In this document: piece by piece, positions 31,406 through 41,000 of the stretch
Position numbering within the stretch: the stretch's first letter is position 1
Layout: every line of letters begins with the position of its first letter
From: Debaryomyces hansenii CBS767
Taxonomy: Eukaryota; Ascomycota; Pichiomycetes; Serinales; Debaryomycetaceae
Direction of reading: 5' to 3'
Length of the DNA stretch: 64,000 nucleotides
Assembly: GCF_000006445.2 (NCBI RefSeq)
Contig: NC_006047.2
Coordinates: 682,001 to 746,000, forward strand
The notes under the pieces: model-generated
Told to the model about the DNA's origin: nothing
The model's input: the letters and a program-made list of their open reading frames with translations, nothing else
The model's database searches: none
Translations under genes and position numbers: made by a program

Positions 31406-34400
31406 TTACGTGAAGCAACCGTTCAAAGCTTTTCTACCTATATCGTTACCAGGGTGAATGATTAAACCTCTCTGGATATGGCGTAATTCACCAATTTTGA
31501 TATATGACTTAGATAAATCTACAGCATTTATCTTAGTTTCTCTCAAAGAAGCAATAGCTAAGGCCATTTGGTTATTCATGCGCTTCCAAACACTGTAATC
31601 CAGCGGAAATAACATTGCGTTCCGTTGCCATATTTGGTCCTCATTTGTAGCATCAAGCCTAGAATTTATTTCAGTTAATAATGTAGGGACGATTCTAAAG
31701 GAATCCTTCGTCAATTCATCTAATGGAAGGTTTCTTAATTCGTCCTTGATGGCAGAGAAGTATTCGTTCAAATTGTCGACTATAGAGATTGCACCAAGGG
31801 TTAATATTACAATTAACGAGGAGCCCAGTTGTTCAATATATGAAAACAATTGGTCCAAAGCAGCTTGTTTTGTCTCTCCAGTACCAAATGCATTTAATAT
31901 TTGGGCGGTCAATGTGATGAGCCTAGCGGAATCATTATGGTCGGCTAAGATTAACTGTAATTGTTCTAGAGCCTCATCAAATTGGTCGTTCAAGAAGAAT
32001 GACAAGCCGATACTGACTCTTGACGAGAGTATTGATGTTTTGTGCTCTTGGGTGACTTCGTCGCCGTCTTCCAAAATATCCAATACCACTTGTGCATTTT
32101 CTAATGCCTTCTCATATTCCGATAATCCCAAGTATACTCTCGAAAGCTGGGTTTTAGCCTTTGTATAATCACTTAATGCAACCTGGCTTTCACTCTTCTC
32201 ATATTTCGCTTCTAAGACAGAGCATAATTTTTCACCAATTGTAACGCCAGCATCATAATTCTTACAACGCTCGGCTATTATCAAGGCAACTTTTAATCCT
32301 GTCTCATCCTCGGGAGAAAATTTTAAGTAGTTCATCATAGCAAAATTAGCAATACTAAACTCTTGAGCAGTTTCGATGTCTCTTGGATCACTTCCTGACA
32401 TACCAATTCGTTTATCTATGATAGCTAAACCATATAGTAACTGAGCTAACGGAGATCTCCCGTTTGATAAGACATACGCATGTGTGAATAAGTTTGATGC
32501 TTTTGCGTCTTCTCCATTTGCTTGGGCAGTCAAAGCATTTCCTAACCATGGTTGAGGATTTTGTGGTGCCACAGATTGTGCTCTTGCAAACGCCTGTTGG
32601 GCAAGTTCTGAGTCTCCATATCTCAAGTACAAAGAAGCTAAATTAGTCCAGATATCACCATCTCTACTTTCCAACGAAGTAGCTTTGATGAAGCAATGTT
32701 GTGAAACTTGCGGATTAGAGGAAACATAGGAATTACCCAAGCCGATCCAAAATAAGGCATTATTGGATTCCAATTGAATAGCTTTCTTAAAGCATTTAAT
32801 TGCGGATTCCCGATAACTGCTTTTATCAATGACATTAAAGCACTCCAAATATGCTAAACCCAAATTATAATAAACTACGGATATAAGCAACTTTCCAACT
32901 TTGTTAGGTAAAACTGAAATGGCAGCTTTTGCAGCTAGTATAATGAAAATTGAAACACTTTCCGTATATTCTTCAGATTCATACAAGCTAGTAGCTTTTG
33001 CAAGATTTACTCCGCCATCAATCGATACCAATTCCTGTAATAATTGATTAGTGCTTGAAGATAAATCGGTTGCCTTAAACACTTCAATCAAATGATTTAA
33101 AGGTAATATATCTACGCGGCCCTGTATAATCAAAAATACTCGCAAACATTGTCCCAAGGATTTCCACATGTTCTGTGATGATTTATTCACTTCCGAACCT
33201 TTCAAAATATAATCAATTGCTTTAGAAATAGACTCCATAGCTCTACCAAAAAATCCACCTGCGATTAACTTATTTGCATTTTCAATCATAGATTCATAAA
33301 TAGCATTCAAAATACATTCCTCTTCAGGCTTTTCACCCAAAGCTTGATCTAAATACAAAAGACCTTCATCAAACTCTCCCATTTCACAGGTTATAAGACC
33401 TAACATATACTTCACGATCCATGAACCTTCTCCGATATCCAAAGTATGGCGGAAAACCTTACTGGCTGCATCTAACCTACCACAATTATAATACGCTTCA
33501 CCTAGTCCAAGCCAACACTGGGTATCCATGGCTGCCATACGGAGTGCGGTTTGAAACCATTCAACCGCTTTCGCGTCATCTTGTTTGTTCAACGCAGAGC
33601 ATCCCAAGACTCTATACGGCCAAGACCTATCCTCATCTTGGTATGTTTTACTCAATAATGTTCTACGAGACGTTTCTGATTGAACAATTCTCTTACAGAG
33701 AATTTCTGCGATATCCCAATCATTCTTTGCCGCAAGATCTTCGACCAAATACTTCGTAGCTTCAATTTCAGCCACGTCCAATTCAAATGATTTGTAAAAA
33801 CATTTTTGAGCTCGAGGAAAATCATTGAAATATTCTTTATAAAGTACACCGAGTAGGGTATAAGATGGTGCATGATTTTGGGAATCCTTTAATGACTTAA
33901 TTAAGTGATTGTAAGCTTCATCTATATTGTTGCTATCTTTATTTTCCAAGAGATAACTTTTTGCAATTCTCCAATGAACATGTGCTCGAGTTTTGCGACT
34001 ATTCAAGTCCATGCCTTGTATTTTGTTTAAGGCAGTTATTAAAGCGTTTCTCCCATCCAAATAGTTCCCTAAATTAATTTCACACCAACCAAACTCCATA
34101 AGCGCCAGGTTATTAGAAGGATGATGCTTGAGAACATCCTCTAAAAGTTCTTTGGCCCTTATCGGTTCATTCTTTTCAATCAAAATCAAACCTTTTCCAA
34201 TAATTGCATTCACATTAGCGTCATTGCTCTCCAATATACGTTCATACAATTGTAACGCCCTTGAGTAATTCTTTGGAGCTTCATAATATGTATAAATGAT
34301 TGCTAATGAACAAAGTAAATCTTCCCGTGAATTCGCAAGGTTAACTCCTAAGCTTCTTTGTAAGTCAGCCAATAATTTAATAGCTTGACGGCATTTTTCA

Positions 34401-35686
34401 GACCCTTGGTCATATTCACGTAAATAGATATAGTAACGGCATATTATACGATTAGCTAACACTGAATTAGTACATCTCTGATAGCCCTCTAACATTAATT
34501 TCAACACTTGATCTGGTGATAGCGTATTTTCAAAAACATCATTATCTTCGGATTCTTGCACTTTTTCTAATAACTTTGCATCATTTTCATCATCAATACC
34601 TTCTAGTTTATCATTATTCATGCTATCATTTATTTTTTTATTTTTAGTGATGACGGCTAATTCTTTTACTATTTCCGTCTTATCGAATGGGGAGATATCA
34701 CTCATCAAAAATGAATATAACATCATTCCTAATCCTTCATTATGGAAATTCTTCAAGAAAAATATAATTTTATCTTTCTCCAATTGATCTAAATCTTGTA
34801 CATCAACCCAATCCAAATATAAAGTCCAACAAAATAGAGATGTTGTTCTAACTAGAATCATTCCTTCCATTAAGTCCTTAATCTCTTCCAAAAGGCCACT
34901 TTTTTCGGGTGCAACTTTAAGGAGGTCATACTTATATTTTAAATATTCCTCTTGGATTAGTTTTCTCAACTCATCATTATTACTTATATTCAAAAACATT
35001 TCGTATATCGATGACAAACCGGATTTTTCATGGATCGACCAAGTAACTTTGTTCAAGTAGTTTTTTTGATCTATCGTTAAAATACGAGGAAACCTCATCT
35101 TCTCTTTGGATAAAGTACGACTGATAGTGTCTTTTTCCTTCCTTTTCAAAATATCAATCAAAGCCTTCAAATTATCTTCAGGCTTTCCTAATTCTGATCC
35201 CACCAAATTCCCCAATTCCGTTCCAGGCATAATATTTCTTAAATACTTTTCATACAATTCTGGATTGCTTTTATATTTATTATGTTCTAAGTAATTTCTG
35301 GTGTCTTTTAAAGTCTCTCCTATACCAATTCCTTGGTTAATTTGTTGTTCAATTATATTTGTTAAAACCTGGAAAAAAAGGTCATAATCTGTTTGTGCTT
35401 TAGCTACTTGAAAATACCCCTTCCAGCCAAGTAAGTTCTCTGGTTCTAAGCTAGTTGCCTTATCGAACGATTTGATAGCTTTATCGTTGTCATTTAAAAG
35501 TTGGTATGATTTACCTTGAAATATGTAGGCAAAATAATTTTCAGAATCAAATTCGAGTGCTTCTTCTACAGCTTCTAGCGCACCTTCAGGGTCGTTCTGT
35601 TCAATTGAACTTTTTGCTTCTTTCAAGCATCTTTTCAACGTAGACATAGTATTTAGTAAACCTATTGCTTCGTTATTCCTTCTCAT
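31406..35686 (-). CDS. SKI3: Superkiller protein Ski3, TPR scaffold of the Ski complex
   Basis: A 1426-residue protein, nearly the same length as yeast Ski3 (1432). It is built from TPR repeats, for example ALEAVEEALEFDSENYFAYIFQGKSY near the N-terminus split by short linkers, LGWKGYFQVAKAQ, and later ALFWIGLGNSYVSSNPQ and DGDIWTNLASLYLRYGDSEL. Ski3 holds Ski2 helicase and Ski8 together and feeds mRNA into the cytoplasmic exosome for 3'-5' decay. The C-terminus IHPGNDIGRKALNGCFT is typical. The ATG at 35686 is used here; a second in-frame ATG at 35647 (MSTLKRCLKEAK) is an equally good start. It is divergent from RPC82, with only 142 bases between the starts. Confidence 0.92.
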   Translation of the reverse strand: MRRNNEAIGLLNTMSTLKRCLKEAKSSIEQNDPEGALEAVEEALEFDSENYFAYIFQGKSYQLLNDNDKAIKSFDKATSLEPENLLGWKGYFQVAKAQTDYDLFFQVLTNIIEQQINQGIGIGETLKDTRNYLEHNKYKSNPELYEKYLRNIMPGTELGNLVGSELGKPEDNLKALIDILKRKEKDTISRTLSKEKMRFPRILTIDQKNYLNKVTWSIHEKSGLSSIYEMFLNISNNDELRKLIQEEYLKYKYDLLKVAPEKSGLLEEIKDLMEGMILVRTTSLFCWTLYLDWVDVQDLDQLEKDKIIFFLKNFHNEGLGMMLYSFLMSDISPFDKTEIVKELAVITKNKKINDSMNNDKLEGIDDENDAKLLEKVQESEDNDVFENTLSPDQVLKLMLEGYQRCTNSVLANRIICRYYIYLREYDQGSEKCRQAIKLLADLQRSLGVNLANSREDLLCSLAIIYTYYEAPKNYSRALQLYERILESNDANVNAIIGKGLILIEKNEPIRAKELLEDVLKHHPSNNLALMEFGWCEINLGNYLDGRNALITALNKIQGMDLNSRKTRAHVHWRIAKSYLLENKDSNNIDEAYNHLIKSLKDSQNHAPSYTLLGVLYKEYFNDFPRAQKCFYKSFELDVAEIEATKYLVEDLAAKNDWDIAEILCKRIVQSETSRRTLLSKTYQDEDRSWPYRVLGCSALNKQDDAKAVEWFQTALRMAAMDTQCWLGLGEAYYNCGRLDAASKVFRHTLDIGEGSWIVKYMLGLITCEMGEFDEGLLYLDQALGEKPEEECILNAIYESMIENANKLIAGGFFGRAMESISKAIDYILKGSEVNKSSQNMWKSLGQCLRVFLIIQGRVDILPLNHLIEVFKATDLSSSTNQLLQELVSIDGGVNLAKATSLYESEEYTESVSIFIILAAKAAISVLPNKVGKLLISVVYYNLGLAYLECFNVIDKSSYRESAIKCFKKAIQLESNNALFWIGLGNSYVSSNPQVSQHCFIKATSLESRDGDIWTNLASLYLRYGDSELAQQAFARAQSVAPQNPQPWLGNALTAQANGEDAKASNLFTHAYVLSNGRSPLAQLLYGLAIIDKRIGMSGSDPRDIETAQEFSIANFAMMNYLKFSPEDETGLKVALIIAERCKNYDAGVTIGEKLCSVLEAKYEKSESQVALSDYTKAKTQLSRVYLGLSEYEKALENAQVVLDILEDGDEVTQEHKTSILSSRVSIGLSFFLNDQFDEALEQLQLILADHNDSARLITLTAQILNAFGTGETKQAALDQLFSYIEQLGSSLIVILTLGAISIVDNLNEYFSAIKDELRNLPLDELTKDSFRIVPTLLTEINSRLDATNEDQIWQRNAMLFPLDYSVWKRMNNQMALAIASLRETKINAVDLSKSYIKIGELRHIQRGLIIHPGNDIGRKALNGCFT

Positions 35687-35828
35687 ATTCTGAGTTGAAA
35701 TTTATTCATACTTAAGGTGAGTCTGCACATAAAAAATTGGTACATTTTTTTTTTCAAGCAGACATCAAGACCTTTCCTAGTGATTTGCAAGGAGTGGTAC
35801 TAAGTAAGACGGCTAATTACAATCTACG

Positions 35829-37649
35829 ATGAACGCTGTCGTTCCTGATTCGGCAAAGACACAGTCTGCCAAATCGAATTTATATACTACATTGGCGAAA
35901 ACACATTTAGGTGAAGTTGCTGCTATAATCGTATCCACCTTAATATCGTATGGTAGATTAACCGCTAAAGATCTTAGTAATAAATCAGAGGTTCCTCTCA
36001 AACTAGTCAAATCCACATTAGTCTCATTAATTCAACTAAGTTGCATTTCGTACTGGAAAGAAGAATCTTCAAAGCAAGTTTTCTACAGTTTTAATGAAAA
36101 TGGATTGTTGATATTCTTGCACAGTGGGGACATCATTAACCATATTAAACTCACATACGGAGATGAATCAGCAGGAATTATACAAAATATTATAGAAGTA
36201 GGGCATATGAAGATTGAAGATTATTTACAAAATATCGAAGACCCAGAAGTTGTCTTCAACAAAGAAAACTTGCTCTTAAAGTTATTTAGCGATGGTTGGT
36301 TAAGCAGAGTGCAGATGTCAAATTTTCAACCTATAGATGATTTGTGGAATCAGCTATATCAGGAGACTTTGAAAAACACACCAAGATCGACAACTATAAG
36401 TGAAATCAAGAGAGTTAATGAAGCAAAAGACAAAACAAAGCTCAAGTTTACTAATTTGTTAGAATCGGGTAACAGTGCCAAAGAATTGTTTCAAATTGAA
36501 AACGGTATTAAAAAATTGGCTCCCAGCTTGGTTATTGCGTTCAATTTGTCAAGGTTCGAAAAACACCGCAGAACAGAACAATTAACTAACTTAGCCAAGG
36601 CTAGAATTGGTATATTGACTTCCAAAGTATACGAGTGTGCTCTACAACTAATTGAGCAGCATTCTCCGGACTTAAGACATAGCTTTTTGAAAATATCTGG
36701 ATTGATAAACGATCCAGTAGAAGAACAGGCATTTGTGAACTCTATTGAAAACCAATTGGTTGATGATAAGAAAATAGTATTTAATGTGAAAGACTTAGTG
36801 AAGATCGCTCCTAAGGATTTGGACTTGAGGAATTCAATTCTAACTCATAACTTTTTAAAGCCAACATTCAATCCGAAAAAGAGAGTCAACGATGACATAC
36901 CTGACACAAACCCCAAGAAAATTAAGACAGAAGATGGAATGAATAATTTAATGATAGATCTCGACCCTGATGTACTGGAGAATAACCTCGATTTTGATAT
37001 GCATAATACCGATAATTCTGAACCTCATTCGGTTTCCCTCATCAATCATCATTTGAAATTATTGTCATCCGGAGTAATCCCTTTCTTGATTGAAATCACC
37101 CCAGGCACATATACCGTGCCGTATACTGATTTAATGAAATATGTAAAACAATGCAACTACGATACGTTAATTAAAACAACCTTAGGTTTAGATTCCTTCA
37201 GACTTCTAAGATGTCTTAAGTCGTTAAAATTAGCTGATGAGAAAACTTTGGCTAATACGATTCTATTGAAAGAGAAAACAGTTAGAAATGAACTTTTTAA
37301 ATTAATGAATCTCAATATGATTGAGATACAAGAGGTACCAAGAAGTGCTGATAGGGCTGCTTCTAAGACATTCTATCTCTTCAGGCACAAGGAATTCAGC
37401 GCATATAATTTCTTATACAATTCTTTAACTTTCTGTATGGCAGACATATTACTGAACATACAACAATTTAAGAATGACAATAAAATATTATTAGAGAAAT
37501 GTGAGCGTGAAGACGTCAAAGGTAATGAGGAGGAGTTGTTATTGGAGTCTGAATTAAAGACATTGAAAAATCTCCAACTTAGAGAAATTAACAATATTGG
37601 TAAATTTAATAGAATCAAAACTCTCTATGAAATTTTTGACAATTTTTAA
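35829..37649 (+). CDS. RPC82: RNA polymerase III subunit C82 (RPC3)
   Basis: A 606-residue protein that begins with a winged-helix segment (TLAKTHLGEVAAIIVSTLISYGRLTAKDL) characteristic of the RPC82/RPC62 N-terminus. Further winged-helix-like blocks follow, including FLIEITPGTYTVPYTDLMKY and a late block with MIEIQEVPRSADRAASKTFYLF. The C-terminal part is a coiled coil ending in LREINNIGKFNRIKTLYEI. C82 belongs to the C82/C34/C31 subcomplex needed for promoter-specific initiation by Pol III. The length is slightly below the yeast value (654). It shares a 142-base divergent promoter with SKI3. Confidence 0.93.
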   Translation: MNAVVPDSAKTQSAKSNLYTTLAKTHLGEVAAIIVSTLISYGRLTAKDLSNKSEVPLKLVKSTLVSLIQLSCISYWKEESSKQVFYSFNENGLLIFLHSGDIINHIKLTYGDESAGIIQNIIEVGHMKIEDYLQNIEDPEVVFNKENLLLKLFSDGWLSRVQMSNFQPIDDLWNQLYQETLKNTPRSTTISEIKRVNEAKDKTKLKFTNLLESGNSAKELFQIENGIKKLAPSLVIAFNLSRFEKHRRTEQLTNLAKARIGILTSKVYECALQLIEQHSPDLRHSFLKISGLINDPVEEQAFVNSIENQLVDDKKIVFNVKDLVKIAPKDLDLRNSILTHNFLKPTFNPKKRVNDDIPDTNPKKIKTEDGMNNLMIDLDPDVLENNLDFDMHNTDNSEPHSVSLINHHLKLLSSGVIPFLIEITPGTYTVPYTDLMKYVKQCNYDTLIKTTLGLDSFRLLRCLKSLKLADEKTLANTILLKEKTVRNELFKLMNLNMIEIQEVPRSADRAASKTFYLFRHKEFSAYNFLYNSLTFCMADILLNIQQFKNDNKILLEKCEREDVKGNEEELLLESELKTLKNLQLREINNIGKFNRIKTLYEIFDNF

Positions 37650-38035
37650 GATAATTTAATAGCATTGGAGCTCGCATAAGACTCGTTTTAAATTCTACTT
37701 GTAAATCATAGAGCGTTCATTTGTATATTCAATATATATAATTACATCAATTACCATAATTTTTTACAAGACCTATAGATTCGATGTTAGAGTTTTTTAT
37801 TATTTTAATTAGAGCCTTGTTAGTGTGACAGAATTGAGTCTTCCTCAGTTTTCAACCTGTGCTTCTGTGCAACGTAGATTACATTATAAGACCAGACTCT
37901 ACCATAATAATGTAGTCGTGTACAGGATTCAATGGTTTTTATATTTGCGAAATAATTATCATTACAAAGTACTAAAGCTAAAGTACAATTATAGCTATAA
38001 TATCTTTATATAGCTGATAGGTTTTCAATACAAAT
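37650..38035. promoter_or_regulatory. Spacer between RPC82 and the large acidic gene
   Basis: A 386-base AT-rich spacer with the RPC82 terminator region and the promoter of the next gene. A 62-codon ORF at 37825-38013 is featureless. No RNA gene seen. Confidence 0.35.
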
Positions 38036-41000
38036 ATGGGAATAGATCAATTTCCATCGCCGTTTAAGGTAAAACCACTTATTAAAAAACAAAAACTGGA
38101 GACCCCAGCTCAATCTGAAATACATACCCCATCCAAAAGTAAGGTAATTGAGAATTCAAGAACAATAACAAGCATAGAGCATGATAACCGACAGGAGGAT
38201 GTATTATCTTGGATAGACGACTTAGATAGTCGTATAAAACGGACTTTAAGCCGACAATACATTGAATCCATAGAATTAAAAAATCAAACAAATATGGAGG
38301 ACATGAGAGAGAAGTATAGGCAAGTTCCTTTTGATGATTCTTTCAGGAAACTCAGTTCTATTTTGAAAAAAGGAAATGAGGTTGATTCAGATCAAGAGGC
38401 TTCATATGAAGTTGCAGAAGGAAAATTACCTACGGATAATGAGGATGATGAGATGGACTTTTCCGAAGATGTAGAAACAAACGAAACCCCTGAGTTAGAA
38501 TCTGAAGGACAACTGGATGATGATATAATAGAAATTATCTCCTCAGAGAGAGAAGAGGCTTTTGATTCAGGTAATATTTCTAATAATTATGAAGAAAATG
38601 AACAAGATGAGGAAGTAACTCCAGGATTAAATATAAACGCTTTGCGTACACAAGGTGTAACATACCATATTAAAAACGGGAGACCAAGGTTACTGGATAA
38701 TTATATGAATATTAATGATAGTGAACAAAATGAAAAGTCTGAATATAGTTCTGAATATAGTAATGGAAATGATGATGGTATTGATATCGATGAAACGAAT
38801 GGAGATGAGGATGAAGACGAAGATGAGCATGAAAATGGTAATGAAGTGGAGTATGAAGGTGAGTATGAAGAGGAACACGAAGAAAGACGCAATCAAGATG
38901 ATAGCGATGATGAAATAATTATTCTCGATAGTGACGAAGAGAACAATAATACTCAAATTAATAAAGAAAAAAACTTCGACTCTGGGTCCAACCCAGCTAG
39001 TTTTAGCTTTTATGAGGACCTGGAGAATGGAATTCAAGATAACTTAAGTAATGGAGTAGACCACGAGGACAATGAGGATGAAGATGAAGATGAAGATGAA
39101 AACGAACATCAAGAATATGTGTATCCTAACAATAACTTAGAAAATAACAGCTCTATTTCACTGGTATATTCCAACCAGGTTGAACTCTTGAATGAAAATA
39201 AAGTAATAGATGAAAAGGATAATTTAATGAGTTTAGCAGAAGCAGTTCTCAAAGAATCTAATGACATGTCAGATGAAAATTCATTCATGACAGCCCGTGG
39301 TTCAGATAGCTTATATCAGGATGATAAATCAGGAATAGCTCAATATTCCACAAATATAAATAGTGGTTACACAGCTGATTATGATTCTACGGATGTCAAC
39401 TACCAAGCCGCTAATCTCTCTGGAATTGAAGAGGAAAATAAAGAAGTAACAGACCCAGTAGCCCATACACATGAACCATTTTTAAAAGAAGACTCGGTGT
39501 CCAGTGATTCGATACAATTAGTTGATGATTTTGAAAATATTTCTGAAGGCTCATTAGCCGATGAAGAACAAGATTATGAAGATTCTTCTAATAATGACAG
39601 AGGATTCACTTTGAATAAACACAAAATATATGAACATTCAGGAGCATATGAAATAAAAGAAGAAGAGAGCAATGAAGACAATTATTCGATTGAGGTGGAG
39701 CACATTAATGAGGTGCCAATATTTAAAACGGTAGCAGAAGAAGACCCTGAAACGGTTTTGTTTAAGTTGAAAGAGGCCGAGCAGAAATTCCATATTAGGT
39801 TGAATTCAATAAAGTGTCTCGAGGATGAATTAATTTTGAAAAATGGGCATCTTCCAGAATCATATATACCTAACCAGTTTGTCGAGGAAGACCAAAATGA
39901 TATAAGTAGCAATAAAACATATGGAAAGGAAGTGGTGGCTGATTTTGGATCTATTCCTAAACCTATACCTAAACCACTTTTACAAGACCTTTCAATATTA
40001 GATGAAACTACTATTCTTGAAACAATGAATGATGGAGACAACAAAGAGGGCTCTATAAGTCTGCCAGTCTTAAAACAACTCGATGATGGCAAAACTGTTA
40101 TAGACGAGACGAGTATTATGGATGATAATGATAATGATCTGCAAAAAGGATTTAAGCCAGAATATGTTTCAGGACCTATTTTGGGACAAATAGGCTTGGA
40201 CCAAAGTGATAATACACCCGTAAATGATATAGAAGAAAGTAAACATGAAGTTTTTCAAGGGCCAAATTTGAATCCAATTTATTATGACACACCAGAGGTA
40301 AAAGATTCAACATATAATGTTAGTCATGATGTGAGGCAACATGATACAGACGGCGATGAAATAGACCATATCCGAGGGCCACTTTTGGATCAAATAGATG
40401 ACAATAAATCACAGACTAATGATATAATCATGAGTAGAATGGATGAAGAAAAGGAATGTATTGATGTACCGGCGTTAGAAGAGCATGACTCTGATCAATC
40501 TAGAATTTATAACACCACTATGAATGAGATGGAAGTTGATATGAATGAAAATATATCGAACGACGTTTTGGAACATACTGAATCAAGTCAATCTAATTCC
40601 AACGATAAAATACTCGAACAAGCAGAGCAAGACGAGAAGTATATTAATGTTCTATCATTAGAACAAGTTGAAGCCGATCAATCTAGAATTGATGATACTA
40701 CTATGAATGATAGTGTGGAAGAGAATCAGGAATCTATTTCTACGCCAGCATTAGAACAAATTGAAATCGATCAATCTAGAATTGATGATACTACTATGAA
40801 TGAGAGTGTGGAAGAGAATCAGGAATCTATTCCTACACCAGCATTAGAACAAATTGAATCTGATCAATCCAGAATCGACGATACCACTATGAATGAGACA
40901 GTGGAAGAGAATCAGGAATCTATTCCTATTCCAGCATTAGAGCAAGTTGAAGCTGATCAATCCAGAATTGACGACACCACTATGAATGAGACATTGGAAG

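Noticed and set aside
37825..38013. 62-codon ORF before the large acidic gene
   Set aside because: Low-complexity Tyr/Asn-rich translation in AT-rich promoter sequence.
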